Positions 10,563 to 19,134 are shown, counted from the first letter of the stretch. The stretch: DNA of 64,000 nucleotides from Pseudomonas sp. MM211 (GCF_020386635.1 NZ_CP081942.1:2356001-2420000); one strand, 5' to 3'. The notes: generated by a model not told the origin, from the sequence alone. Numbers and translations: made by a program.

Positions 10563-11348
10563 ATGACCAAGAACAGAAGATTTGCCTGCTTGCCCATCGC
10601 CATCGTGGCATCGGCGCTGAGCGCATCCGTCGCATTGGCCGACGGCGCCCCGGAAAAAAAGGGCGAGTGCTCAGTTGACCAGTTCACCATGGCGCTGCGG
10701 TATCAGCAGCAATCAGCGGAAGTTCGGGCCTTGCAGATGCAGGCTTACAACATCGCCACCGAGAAACTGGACGCAGCGGTGGCAGCGGCAGAAGATCCTT
10801 CGAAACTGGCCATCGTCTCCGATGTGGATGAAACCATCATCGACAACTCCGCACTGCTGGCGCGCGATCTTGCCAATTGCCATACCTACGACGGCTGGGA
10901 CACCTGGCTGCCCTGGGAGCGCGATGGCAATCCGGTGCTGATTCCGGGCGCCAAGAAGTTCCTCGAGCATGCCGACAAGCTGGGCGTGGCCATCCGCTAT
11001 GTATCGGATCGTTCGGAAGAGCAGAAGGAATACACCCTGACGGCGCTGAAGAAACTTGATCTGCCGCAGGTCAGCGCAGAAAGCGTGCTGCTACTCGGGC
11101 CGCCCAAGGTTGAGCGTCGTGCGCTGGTCGCCAAGGATTACCGCATCGTGATGCTGCTCGGCGACACCCTGCATGATTTCGATGCACGTTTCCGCAAGAC
11201 GCCGGTGTCGGAGCAGCGCGCGACCGCCGAAGCCGAGTCTGCAAAATGGGGCACCGAGTGGATCGTGTTCCCCAATTCCGGCTATGGCACCTGGTCGAAA
11301 GAGCCCCTGAAGGGCTGGGACGCCAAACCCGTCATCGAGAAGTGGTAA
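10563..11348 (+). CDS. Periplasmic HAD-superfamily acid phosphatase / 5'-nucleotidase (e(P4) family)
   Basis: A 261-residue secreted phosphomonoesterase. The signal peptide (about residues 1-27, ending ASVALADG) has no lipobox cysteine, so unlike Haemophilus e(P4) this member should be soluble periplasmic. HAD motif I is SDVDET (D87 nucleophile, D89), YVSDRSEEQ supplies motif II, and LLGDTLHDF provides the acidic metal-binding motif. Such enzymes dephosphorylate nucleotides and other phosphomonoesters before uptake. A GTG at 10554 is an alternative start, but the ATG at 10563 begins the normal basic N-region. It sits between adk and tsaB, which are neighbours in many pseudomonads. Confidence 0.9.
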   Translation: MTKNRRFACLPIAIVASALSASVALADGAPEKKGECSVDQFTMALRYQQQSAEVRALQMQAYNIATEKLDAAVAAAEDPSKLAIVSDVDETIIDNSALLARDLANCHTYDGWDTWLPWERDGNPVLIPGAKKFLEHADKLGVAIRYVSDRSEEQKEYTLTALKKLDLPQVSAESVLLLGPPKVERRALVAKDYRIVMLLGDTLHDFDARFRKTPVSEQRATAEAESAKWGTEWIVFPNSGYGTWSKEPLKGWDAKPVIEKW

Positions 11349-11541
11349 GCGAGCCCGCCCGCCTGCTGGTGGGCTGACTCGAAGACCCGCCGGTGCCTGT
11401 CAGGGGCATCGGCGCGCGCGTTACAGCGCACCGCCGCACCGCCTCACGGGATCTATAACCCGCCTCTTGACCCGCTGTGCTGGAAAAAAACGCCTCAAAC
11501 CGTTTTAATGCCCGCCCGCTCAGCCACCTCTACAGATCACC

Positions 11542-12234
11542 ATGACCACTCTGCTGGCCCTCGATACCGCCACCGAAGCCTGTTCCGTCGCCCTGCTGCA
11601 CGATGGTCGAGTGACGAGCCACTACGAGGTGATCCCGCGCATGCATGCGCAGCGGCTGTTACCGATGATCAAGGCGCTACTGGGCGAGCAGGGCGTAGCG
11701 CTGTCGGCGCTGGACGCCATTGCCTTCGGTCGTGGCCCCGGTGCCTTTACCGGCGTGCGCATTGCCATTGGCGTGGTACAGGGGCTGGCGTTCGCGCTGG
11801 ATCGCCCGGTATTGCCGGTGTCCAACCTGGCCGTGCTGGCACAACGGTCGCTGCGTGAACACGGTGCCACCCAGGTCGCAGCGGCCATCGATGCGCGTAT
11901 GGATGAGGTGTACTGGGGCTGTTACCGCGCCGAGCAAGGCGAGATGCGTCTGGTTGGTCATGAGGCTGTACTGGCGCCCGAGCAGGCACTGCTGCCGACC
12001 GACGCCGCTGGCGATTGGTTCGGTGCCGGCACTGGCTGGGGCACCTTCGCACCGCGTATCGCCGCGCAGGTCGCTGCCAGTGACGACGGCATGCTGCCCC
12101 ACGCCGAAGACCTGCTGAGCCTGGCGCGTTTCGCCTGGGCGCGGGGTGAGGCGGTGGTCGCCGATCAGGCGCAGCCGATCTACTTGCGTGACAAGGTCGC
12201 TACGCCCAAGATGCCGCCACCGGCTGGATTCTGA
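11542..12234 (+). CDS. tsaB: tRNA threonylcarbamoyladenosine biosynthesis protein TsaB
   Basis: A 230-residue ASKHA-fold protein that partners TsaD and TsaE in transferring threonylcarbamoyl to A37 of ANN-decoding tRNAs. The start LLALDTATEACSVALL, the FGRGPGAFTGVRIAIGVVQGLAFAL core and AAIDARMDEVYW are diagnostic of TsaB (YeaZ). Like other TsaB proteins it lacks the metal-binding histidines of TsaD, consistent with a structural, non-catalytic role. The gene stands alone, with 193 bases upstream and a small terminator-like hairpin just past its end. Confidence 0.96.
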   Translation: MTTLLALDTATEACSVALLHDGRVTSHYEVIPRMHAQRLLPMIKALLGEQGVALSALDAIAFGRGPGAFTGVRIAIGVVQGLAFALDRPVLPVSNLAVLAQRSLREHGATQVAAAIDARMDEVYWGCYRAEQGEMRLVGHEAVLAPEQALLPTDAAGDWFGAGTGWGTFAPRIAAQVAASDDGMLPHAEDLLSLARFAWARGEAVVADQAQPIYLRDKVATPKMPPPAGF

Positions 12235-12244
12235 ATTTGCCGAC

Positions 12245-12261
12245 GGACGAGCCGTCCTTTT
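12245..12261 (+). terminator. Probable terminator after tsaB
   Basis: GGACG / CGTCC stem with a three-base loop followed by TTTT, 10 bases past the tsaB stop. The stem is short. Confidence 0.5.
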
Positions 12262-12351
12262 GTCGTCAACTTCCCGCCATGCATTGCCAAGGTCGTGTGG
12301 TGCAGCTAAATTGCCAGCACTTCCGCACGCCTTTCTGCCGAGCCTTCATTG

Positions 12352-12693
12352 ATGCGTATCGACGGTAACATCGCGCCCTACTCACCGGATCGTGGCCCCC
12401 GCTCGGGGACTGCGGTTACGCCCTATCGCGAGGCGAACCGGGAAGAGGAAGTAAAGCGCGAGCAACCGGCATCGACCGCGGCTACCCAGGGCTTCGAGCA
12501 GACCCCGCAAATTCGTCGCGTGCAGCAGACCAACGCCAGCACCGACAACTTCCCGGTGCGCTCTCTGGATGTGACCTACCAGCCAGCCATGAGCAGTCGC
12601 GCCGCCCAGGCCATCGCCAGCTACAGCAGCACCGAAGCCTACGTGCGCGACATGGATGCACAGCAGGTGCTGGGGCTCGATCTGTACGCCTGA
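12352..12693 (+). CDS. Small hypothetical protein, probably disordered
   Basis: A 113-residue protein without recognised domains. It is rich in Pro, Arg, Glu, Gln, Ser and Thr (EANREEEVKREQPASTAA), with no signal peptide and no membrane helix. The C-terminal third (SRAAQAIASYSSTEAYVRDM) could form helices. The length and position after tsaB match a conserved pseudomonad hypothetical. Start at the ATG 12352; a TTG lies one codon earlier. No good Shine-Dalgarno is visible, so the start is uncertain. Confidence 0.6.
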   Translation: MRIDGNIAPYSPDRGPRSGTAVTPYREANREEEVKREQPASTAATQGFEQTPQIRRVQQTNASTDNFPVRSLDVTYQPAMSSRAAQAIASYSSTEAYVRDMDAQQVLGLDLYA

Positions 12694-12764
12694 TCGACTT
12701 CCGGTATGCTTCTATCGCTGTACACAAGGCACAATAGCGGCCTTTGACCCGTCAGCGATTTGCC

Positions 12765-13628
12765 ATGCTTCCCTATTTCCTTGGTTGCCCCTCCTGGAAC
12801 GAGACCGCCTGGCGCGGCAGTTTCTACCCGGCTGATCTCAATCTGGCTGACAGCCTCGAGCACTACTGCCGCGTCTTCAATGCGGTGGAGGGCAATACCA
12901 CGTTCTATGCCCGCCCTGATCAGGACAAGCTGGCTCGCTGGGTGCAGCGCATGCCCGAGCAGTTTCGCTTCTGCGCCAAGGTGCATAAAGACATCAGCCA
13001 CGAAGGGGATCTGCGCGATCAGCTCGACAGCACCCAGGCCTTTCTCGACCTGCTGGCGCCGTTGGGGGAGCGAGTGGCGCCGTTGTGGCTGCAGCTTCCG
13101 GCGATGTTCGGGCCTTCACGGCTGAGCGAACTGGCGGTGTGGTTGGACGAATTCGCCCAGCGCCGACTGGCCGTCGAGGTACGCCACCCGGCCTTCTTCG
13201 ACAAGGGCGATGAAGAGCGCGCACTCAATCGACTGCTGCACGAGCGGGGTGTCGAGCGCATCTGTCTGGATTCCCGGGCGCTGTTCAGTTGCCGCTCCAG
13301 CGATCCGGCGGTGTTGCATGCGCAATCGAAGAAGCCGCGTCTGCCGATTCGCCCGGCGGCGTTCAGCGACAGCCCGCAGGTGCGTTTTATCGGTGGGCCA
13401 GATATCGACGCCAATCAGCCCTTTCTCGAGCCCTGGCTGGACAAGGTCGCGGCCTGGATCGAGCAGGGCCTGACGCCCTACGTATTCCTGCACACCCCGG
13501 ACAACCACCTCGCCGCCGCCCAGGCGCTGCGCTTTCACCAGTCGTTGAGCGAACGCCTGCCGGGTTTGCCGCCGTTGCCCCCATACACCGACAACGAACC
13601 CCGCGCCGAGCAGCTCGGTCTGCTCTAA
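12765..13628 (+). CDS. DUF72 family protein (YecE-like)
   Basis: A 287-residue TIM-barrel-like protein of the DUF72/YecE family. The opening FLGCPSWNETAWRGSFYP, the FNAVEGNTTFYARPD segment and FRFCAKVHKDISH are typical, as is the C-terminal YVFLHTPDNHLA. The family's biochemical role is not established. Two starts are possible, a TTG at 12744 and the ATG at 12765. I chose the ATG because family members begin close to the YFLGCPSW strand. It is the last gene before the palindromic-repeat region. Confidence 0.85.
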   Translation: MLPYFLGCPSWNETAWRGSFYPADLNLADSLEHYCRVFNAVEGNTTFYARPDQDKLARWVQRMPEQFRFCAKVHKDISHEGDLRDQLDSTQAFLDLLAPLGERVAPLWLQLPAMFGPSRLSELAVWLDEFAQRRLAVEVRHPAFFDKGDEERALNRLLHERGVERICLDSRALFSCRSSDPAVLHAQSKKPRLPIRPAAFSDSPQVRFIGGPDIDANQPFLEPWLDKVAAWIEQGLTPYVFLHTPDNHLAAAQALRFHQSLSERLPGLPPLPPYTDNEPRAEQLGLL

Positions 13629-13689
13629 ACGGCTAGGTAATCAGGCAGCGGCGTGGCGATAGCGGACATTCGTCATGGGGCTCTGATCT

Positions 13690-13740
13690 GATCGTTCCTC
13701 ACGCTCCGCGTGGGAATGCCAGCAGGGACGCTCTGCGTCC
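13690..13740. repeat. REP-like palindromes (CACGC/GCGTG and GGACGC/GCGTCC)
   Basis: An imperfect palindrome at 13694-13717 (CACGC TCC GCGTG flanked by TTCC and GGAA) is followed by a perfect GGACGC TCT GCGTCC hairpin at 13726-13740. This matches the dispersed Pseudomonas element of the 'GTTCCCACGCTCTGCGTGGGAATGC' style as I remember it. Confidence 0.7.
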
Positions 13741-13778
13741 GATGTCGAGGCCTGGTGGGCGTAGAGCGCCCTGGATTG

Positions 13779-13804
13779 GGCCCCCACGCTGGAGCGTGGG
13801 GGCC
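13779..13804. repeat. Perfect 12-bp inverted repeat, two-base loop
   Basis: The GGCCCCCACGCT and AGCGTGGGGGCC arms are perfect complements separated by GG. It lies among other palindromes in the gap after the DUF72 gene and is probably part of the same extragenic element family. Confidence 0.75.
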
Positions 13805-13875
13805 ATCATCAAAGCGTGTAGATGCTAAGAGAAGGCAGGAAAGTGGCGGGAGCGGACATAGAGCGCTGCTGCTTT

Positions 13876-13947
13876 TGTGGGAGCGGCTTTAGCCGCGAGC
13901 TCTTTGTTTGCCTTGATAAAAAGCTCGCGGCTAAAGCCCCTCCTACA
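13876..13947. repeat. Paired REP element (26-base arms, 20-base spacer)
   Basis: The left arm at 13876-13901 and right arm at 13922-13947 are complementary at 24 of 26 positions, with the shared core CGGCTTTAGCCGCGAGCT in one orientation. Inside the left arm GCGGCTTTAGCCGC is itself a small palindrome. This looks like a Pseudomonas REP doublet of the GTGGGAGCGG type. Confidence 0.8.
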
Positions 13948-13977
13948 AGTTACGCGAACGGCTGCTTTTGCCGGCGC

Positions 13978-15078
13978 TCATGCCAGGCGCAGGTGGTTGT
14001 CCCATAGCCCTGCCGGGAGTTCCAAGGGCTGCATGGCGATACGTTCGCTGCGGCAGTCGTACAGGCGGCAGCGGCCGATGCCGGCGCTGACCACGAAGCC
14101 GTGTTCCACCGCACCGACGCCTGCGCAATCGGGTAGCGAGGCGTCCAGGCGTACCGCACCGCTGTCCAGATCCCAGATGAACAGGCGGTTGCCTCTGGGG
14201 GCGGTCATCGCCAGCAGACGCAGGTCGCTGTGCACCGCTACGCTGGCGGTGTACTGGTTCATCATCTGCCGTTGCGCATCGGCCATCGGGAAGTGCTGGA
14301 ACGGCTGGCCCGGACGCTTGATCGCCACCAGCGGCACAGCGTCCATGGCATCACCCATGTACTGCTGGCCGCTGACGATGGTGCCGTCGCTGGCCACGGC
14401 CAGGTGGCGCACGCTGTTCATCTGCTCGGGCAACTGCTCCTTGCTGTGCAGGGTGCCGTCGCGGGCCATCAGTACCAGGCTGGCTTCCATGGCATCGAGG
14501 TTCATTTCCACCCGGCTTTCCGCCTCGGTGCGGATGCCGCCGTTGGCCACTACCAGGGTTTCGCCATCCGGCATCCACAGCACCTGATGCGGGCCCAGGC
14601 CGTGGGTGGACAGCTCGTCGCGGCGCAGCAGGCGCTCGCCTTCCAGGCGATAGGCGCCGAGCACACCGCGACCGGGATCGCGGGTATCGTTCTCGGTGGC
14701 GTACAGCCATTCACCATCCTTGTGGAACACCGCGTGGCCGTAGAAGTGCCGATCCTGCTCGCTGTGTAGCGTTTGCAGCAGGCGTCCGTCGCGGGTGTCC
14801 ACCAGATAGCTCTCGGTGCTCGGCCGGCGCCCGACGAACAAGGCCATGGGCAGGTTCGGGTGCGGCACCACGTCGTGGCAACGCTCGCTGACTTGAGTGG
14901 CGAATGCCTGCTGGCCGTCGAGCCGATAGCCGACTGCGTAGTGCTTGCCACCTTCGTCATTGCGAGCCGAAAGCAGCAGTGGCTGGCCGCCGTCGTGGCT
15001 GAGCTTCCAGCCGCCCACTGCGCCTGCAGCGAGTACCGCGGCGCTCAAGCCAAGAAAGGCTCTGCGTTTGATCGCCAT
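13978..15078 (-). CDS. DUF1513 protein, exported beta-propeller-like (iron operon gene 4)
   Basis: A 366-residue protein of the DUF1513 family. The N-terminus MAIKRRAFLGLSAAVLAAGAV carries a twin-arginine-like KRRAFLG signal, so Tat export is possible. The remainder has repeated beta-strand segments (YLVDTRDGRLLQTLHSEQD, LFIWDLDSGAVRLDA) of propeller type. It starts 3 bases after the upstream imelysin-like gene ends and is last in the four-gene operon driven from near 19.1 kb. DUF1513 proteins commonly accompany imelysin and di-haem oxidoreductase genes, which points to periplasmic iron acquisition. Its own biochemical role is unknown. Confidence 0.9.
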   Translation of the reverse strand: MAIKRRAFLGLSAAVLAAGAVGGWKLSHDGGQPLLLSARNDEGGKHYAVGYRLDGQQAFATQVSERCHDVVPHPNLPMALFVGRRPSTESYLVDTRDGRLLQTLHSEQDRHFYGHAVFHKDGEWLYATENDTRDPGRGVLGAYRLEGERLLRRDELSTHGLGPHQVLWMPDGETLVVANGGIRTEAESRVEMNLDAMEASLVLMARDGTLHSKEQLPEQMNSVRHLAVASDGTIVSGQQYMGDAMDAVPLVAIKRPGQPFQHFPMADAQRQMMNQYTASVAVHSDLRLLAMTAPRGNRLFIWDLDSGAVRLDASLPDCAGVGAVEHGFVVSAGIGRCRLYDCRSERIAMQPLELPAGLWDNHLRLA

Positions 15079-15081
15079 GAA

Positions 15082-16143
15082 TCAGTCTCCGTCGTGAGCA
15101 TTGAAGCCCAGCTGGATGCCCAGTGCCCGTGCCAGCTCGCCCTCGTGCAGACGGTGCAGCACGTTTAGGCTGTCGTAGAAGGCGTTGAGGGTCTGCCGCC
15201 CTGCCTCGTCAGCCAGCAGTTCGCCCAGTGGGCGTTGCAGGCCGGCGAGCTGCTTGCGGGTGTCTGCGTAGGCGGCATCGATTCGCTGTTTGAGCGCATC
15301 CTGATCGCTGCCCAGCAGGGCCTGGATACCGTCGTTCTTGGCACCGTGCCAGAGCTGCTCGGCACCGGTCAGAGCCGCGCCGAGGTTGGCGAGGCTGGCC
15401 TGGCTGCGCCAGGCTTCTGCCTGGTAAGGCTGCGGTACGCCCTTGCTTTGGCGGCCCAGCGGCGCGCCGAGTTTCTTCTTCAGGCCGTCGATGGCGCTGA
15501 CCTGGGTGCGCAGCAGGTCGGAGATGGCTTCACCGGCTTCTGCATAGCGCTCGTTGGGAAAAGTTTTGTACTGGCTGAGTGCGCCGGCCTGGTCTTGCCA
15601 CTGCGCCAGCACGGTGCTCGCCAGTGCCTGCTGATGTTCGCCGATGGCCACCAGCAGCGGGCAGTAGCGGGCCTTCTGTTCGGCATTTTGCAGATCGATC
15701 TCTGCATCGAAGATCAGGTACTCATAGGCGGTAAGCCCCTGGACGACGACGCTGGATTTCTCCAGGTCGGCTGCTGTCAGCTGTGGCTTGCTGTTGACCA
15801 GCGCCTGAACCTGGCGTGCCACCAGATTTTTCTTGTCCGGCCAGAACTGCACCTGCCAGGCGCGATTGCCTTCGGCAAGCGGCCCTACGGCCAGTGGCTG
15901 CAGGCTTGCCCAGGCGCTCTGCGCGGTGAGGAAGGCCTGGCGAGCGGCAGCCCGATCCTCCTCGCCTGCGCAGAACGACTTGGCACTTTTGGCCAGGCCG
16001 GTATCGGCTTCTTTCCAGGTGATGTGGGCGGGCAGCAGCACGCCTTCGGCCAGCGCGGCGCTGACCGTTGTCTGCGGATCCGCAGGTGAGCAGGCGGCCA
16101 GAGTCAGGCCCAGCAGGGCGATGGTCAGCGGAGAACGGATCAT
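15082..16143 (-). CDS. Imelysin-family lipoprotein, second copy, atypical motif (iron operon gene 3)
   Basis: A 353-residue lipoprotein: signal IALLGLTLAAC with lipobox LAAC (cysteine near 18), then an imelysin-like helical domain. The family's GxHxxE signature is replaced here by GLTAYEYLIFD, so the histidine is missing and metal binding may differ from that of the first imelysin in this operon. The open frame runs 71 codons further upstream, into the preceding gene. The ATG at 16143 (MIRSPLTIALLG) begins the signal peptide and has AGGAGCCG before it. It lies 11 bases after the oxidoreductase gene and 3 bases before the DUF1513 gene. Confidence 0.92.
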   Translation of the reverse strand: MIRSPLTIALLGLTLAACSPADPQTTVSAALAEGVLLPAHITWKEADTGLAKSAKSFCAGEEDRAAARQAFLTAQSAWASLQPLAVGPLAEGNRAWQVQFWPDKKNLVARQVQALVNSKPQLTAADLEKSSVVVQGLTAYEYLIFDAEIDLQNAEQKARYCPLLVAIGEHQQALASTVLAQWQDQAGALSQYKTFPNERYAEAGEAISDLLRTQVSAIDGLKKKLGAPLGRQSKGVPQPYQAEAWRSQASLANLGAALTGAEQLWHGAKNDGIQALLGSDQDALKQRIDAAYADTRKQLAGLQRPLGELLADEAGRQTLNAFYDSLNVLHRLHEGELARALGIQLGFNAHDGD

Positions 16144-16154
16144 GCGCGGCTCCT

Positions 16155-17573
16155 TTACAGTGAGTTCAGAAAGGCCAGAAGCGCGGCGCGCTCCTCGCTG
16201 GAAAATGTCAGCACGTGGCGTTTGGCGGCTTCGGCTTCGCCACCGTGCCAGGCAATCGCCTCGAGCAGGTTGCGTGCGCGGCCGTCGTGCAGGAACTGGG
16301 TATGGCCGCTGATCTTCTCGGTCAGGCCGATACCCCACAATGGTGCGGTGCGCCACTGCCGGCCGCTGGCGCGGAATTCGCTGCGATCATCAGCGAGGCC
16401 GTCGCCCATGTCGTGGAGCAGCAGGTCGGTGTAAGGGCGAATGGTCTGGTTGGTCAGTTCCGGTTCGGCGGCATCAGCTGCGGTTACGAAGCTTGGCGTA
16501 TGGCAGCTCTGGCAGCCCGCGCGATGGAACAGGGTCTTGCCCGCCAGCACTTGGGCGTCGTCGGCCTTGCGACGAGCCGGTACGGCGAGGTTGCGGGTGT
16601 AGAACAGCACCATCTTCATGATGTTGTCGCTAACCTCCGGCTCGCCACCGTGGGGCGCCTCGCGGCAGGCGGTTTGCGTATCGGTGCACTGGTCGCGCGG
16701 CACGACACTGCTGGTCAGGCCCATGTCGTGGGCGAAGGCGTGGGCGTTCTGCTGATTCAGGGTCGGTTGCCCGGCCTTCCAGCCGAAACGGCCGAGCACG
16801 GTCTTTTGCTGCACATCGTCCCACACCCAGTTGGGCTGCCCGGCAATGCCGTCACCATCGCCATCCTCGGGGTCGGCGTTGGCCAGAATGGCTGCTTCCG
16901 GGATGGCTTCGAGTAGGCCAAGACCGATCATCGGCGGGGCGACCCGCGCCGAGAACTGCGTATCCGGGTGCATCGGCCCGTAGCCGAGCTGGCTGATGTT
17001 CAACTGCGGCTTGCGCAGCTCGATGCTGTACCCGTCGTCGAACTGCACGTTGTGGGTGCTGTACTCAACGCGTACCTTGCCTTCGGGCGCTACGCCGGGG
17101 TTGGCCATGTCCTGCAGCTGCGCGCCGTATTTCGGCTCGGGCAGCACGCCCTGGCGCTCGATGATCCACTCATCCGCGCTACCGGCAGGAATCGACAGAC
17201 GCACCAGCATCGACACGGCGTTGACGCTGCCGGGCTCGGGTGGGTGACCACGGCCATCGCGAATGTGGCAGTTCTGGCAGGCATTGGTGTTGAACAGCGG
17301 GCCGAGCCCGTCCCGAGCGGTGGTGGTGGACGGCGCGATCACCCAGGGGTTGCGGAAGAAACTATTGCCCACGCTGAAATCCAGGCGACGCTCGGCCTTG
17401 AGGTTGGCGGAGGGCAGGGAGAACGCGTTGTGGTCGCTGCGCGAAACCGTGGCTGTGCCGCCGGAAAGCGCTTCGCCAGGCTCTGCTTCGGTAAAGCGCG
17501 GGGACTGGTCACACGCCGCCAGGCTGAGGGCCAGGCCCAACAATGGCAGCAAACGACCGGATGGCGCAGGCAT
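16155..17573 (-). CDS. Di-haem oxidoreductase-like cytochrome lipoprotein (DUF1111/DHOR family; iron operon gene 2)
   Basis: A 472-residue periplasmic lipoprotein. The signal peptide ends in LSLAAC (cysteine 21). Two c-type haem sites are present: CQNCH at residues 99-103 and CQSCH at 354-358. The architecture and the NPWVIAPSTTTARDGLGPLF and HDMGDGLADDR segments match the di-haem 'thiol oxidoreductase' family. Its physiological substrate is unproven. Association with imelysins suggests handling of ferric or ferrous iron or of a ligand. The upstream extension to 17705 is rejected because the ATG at 17573 starts the lipoprotein signal. It lies 161 bases after the first imelysin gene, across a hairpin that may attenuate transcription. 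Confidence 0.93.
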   Translation of the reverse strand: MPAPSGRLLPLLGLALSLAACDQSPRFTEAEPGEALSGGTATVSRSDHNAFSLPSANLKAERRLDFSVGNSFFRNPWVIAPSTTTARDGLGPLFNTNACQNCHIRDGRGHPPEPGSVNAVSMLVRLSIPAGSADEWIIERQGVLPEPKYGAQLQDMANPGVAPEGKVRVEYSTHNVQFDDGYSIELRKPQLNISQLGYGPMHPDTQFSARVAPPMIGLGLLEAIPEAAILANADPEDGDGDGIAGQPNWVWDDVQQKTVLGRFGWKAGQPTLNQQNAHAFAHDMGLTSSVVPRDQCTDTQTACREAPHGGEPEVSDNIMKMVLFYTRNLAVPARRKADDAQVLAGKTLFHRAGCQSCHTPSFVTAADAAEPELTNQTIRPYTDLLLHDMGDGLADDRSEFRASGRQWRTAPLWGIGLTEKISGHTQFLHDGRARNLLEAIAWHGGEAEAAKRHVLTFSSEERAALLAFLNSL

Positions 17574-17678
17574 CGACAGAGTCCGTGACAGGAAAATCAA
17601 GGGCGGGAATCTTAGCAGCCTATGCAGCTTTAAATAAGATGGATTTGCATGTGTAGACGGCCCACAGCGCAGAAATGA

Positions 17679-17711
17679 AAAAGGCCGATGCGAGGTGAGT
17701 CGCATCGGCCT
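17679..17711 (-). terminator. Intra-operon terminator/attenuator
   Basis: Twelve-base complementary arms (AGGCCGATGCGA and TCGCATCGGCCT, 17682-17693 and 17700-17711). Read on the minus strand the hairpin is followed by TTTTTC. It lies just after the first imelysin stop and before the next gene, so it probably reduces expression of genes 2-4. Confidence 0.8.
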
Positions 17712-17734
17712 GGTCTACGCCTGAGGTTCTAGGA

Positions 17735-19072
17735 TCAGAACTCGTGATCGGCGGTATCCGGGTTCAGATCGCTGATGCCCAGCTTGCCAGCCGCCTGCTC
17801 GATGGCGCCGGTCTGCTTGACCAGGGCGGCGATGGCGTCGCGCACCAGTTGCTGGCCGTCGGCGTTGTCGGCGGCGATCAGTTGGTCGAAGTGCTGCCCC
17901 TTGTTGGCGCTGTCGACCAGGGCCTGCAGCTTGGCTTCGGTGGCTTCCAGGTCGGCCTTGAGGGTGGTGTCGGCTGCGGCGTCTGCCTTGGCAACCAGCG
18001 ACGACAGGCTTGGACCAGACAGGCTGGTGCCGTCGGCCTTCTTGTACTCGCCCAGGTAGACGTTGCGAATGCCCTTGCCGTTGTAGAAGTGCGAGTTGTG
18101 GGTGTTGTCGCTGAAGCAGTCATGCTCGTCTTCGGTGGAGTTGGCTTCCAGCGCGACTTTCATGCGCTCGCCGGCCAGTTCGCCGAGGGACAGGCTGCCC
18201 ATGCCGAAGAGGATCTTGCGCAGACCGTTCTCGGCGGATTCGCTTTCCAGGGTGGCGCGGTAGTTGTCGGCCACGCCGGCTTTCCACTGGCCAGCCATTT
18301 CGTCGAGGTCGGCGACCAGCAGTTCGGTAGCGGCCTTCAGGTAGGCACGACGACGCTCGTTGTGGCCGCCGGTAGCACCTTCACCGACTACGTAGTCGGT
18401 AGCCGGACGCTCGCCAGCACCAGGGCCGGTGCCGTTCAGGTCCTGGCCCCAGAGCAGGAATTCGATGGCGTGGTAGCCGGTGGCGACGTTGGCTTCGGAG
18501 CCGCCCAGCTCGTTCAGGCTGGCGAGCAGATCCGGGGTGATTTCGGTGACGTCGAGCTTGTCTTCGCCGACCTGGATCTCGGTGTTGGCAATGATGTTGG
18601 CGCTGGCACCCGGGTTGCCCAGTGCGTGCTGGTAGTCGGCGGCGACGTAGTCGATCAGGCCTTCATCCAGTGGCCATGCGTTAACCTGGCCTTCCCAGTC
18701 GTCGACGATGGTGTTGCCGAAGCGGAACACTTCGCTCTGCATGTAGGGCACGCGCGAGGCCAGCCAGGCTTCGCGAGCGGCCTTGAGGGTTTCCTCGTTA
18801 GGCGTGGCGAGCAGGGCGTCGATAGCGGTCTGCAGGGTTTTTGCGGTGCTGGCGGCGTCGTCGAACACGGCGGATGCGATGTCGGCATAGTGCTTGACCA
18901 CGGCCTGCGCAGCGGCTTCGTCGAAGGCGCTGGCTGCTGCTGGTGCACTGCTGGTGCTCGCTTGCGGAGCCGGCGCGGCGGCTTGGTTGGCAGGCGCTTT
19001 GTCTTCACCGCAGCCCGCGAGGGCAATAGCGATTGTCAGCAGGCTGGCAGAGGCCAGGGGCATACGAATCAT
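17735..19072 (-). CDS. Imelysin (peptidase M75) family iron-regulated lipoprotein (iron operon gene 1)
   Basis: A 445-residue lipoprotein of the imelysin/IrpA family: signal ASLLTIAIALAGC with lipobox LAGC (cysteine 21), an alanine/proline linker, then the M75 domain. The GxHxxE signature is present as GYHAIEFLLWGQD, with a nearby GERPATDYV loop. These outer-membrane-anchored proteins bind iron or act in iron uptake; the P. aeruginosa relative is known as IcmP. It is first in the operon behind a Fur-box candidate at 19135-19149. The stop is followed by a strong hairpin. Confidence 0.95.
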   Translation of the reverse strand: MIRMPLASASLLTIAIALAGCGEDKAPANQAAAPAPQASTSSAPAAASAFDEAAAQAVVKHYADIASAVFDDAASTAKTLQTAIDALLATPNEETLKAAREAWLASRVPYMQSEVFRFGNTIVDDWEGQVNAWPLDEGLIDYVAADYQHALGNPGASANIIANTEIQVGEDKLDVTEITPDLLASLNELGGSEANVATGYHAIEFLLWGQDLNGTGPGAGERPATDYVVGEGATGGHNERRRAYLKAATELLVADLDEMAGQWKAGVADNYRATLESESAENGLRKILFGMGSLSLGELAGERMKVALEANSTEDEHDCFSDNTHNSHFYNGKGIRNVYLGEYKKADGTSLSGPSLSSLVAKADAAADTTLKADLEATEAKLQALVDSANKGQHFDQLIAADNADGQQLVRDAIAALVKQTGAIEQAAGKLGISDLNPDTADHEF

Positions 19073-19134
19073 GACGAAATCCTTTGCGTGTTAATGGGGA
19101 GCGCACGTGGTTATCCACATGAGCTGCAACATAA

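Larger units (their letters stand above)
13629..13977. other. Gene-free region filled with extragenic palindromes
   Basis: 349 bases between the convergent DUF72 and DUF1513 genes. Apart from the repeats listed separately I see no gene. Being at a convergent 3'-3' junction, the repeats may also act as transcript ends for both flanking genes. Confidence 0.7.

Noticed and set aside
11349..11541. Terminator after the HAD phosphatase
   Set aside because: An AGCCCGCC/GGTGGGCT hairpin exists but has no T-run and one mismatch, so I did not list it.
13629..13977. CRISPR-like array
   Set aside because: The repeats here are palindromes of different sequence, not regularly spaced identical direct repeats; no cas genes nearby.
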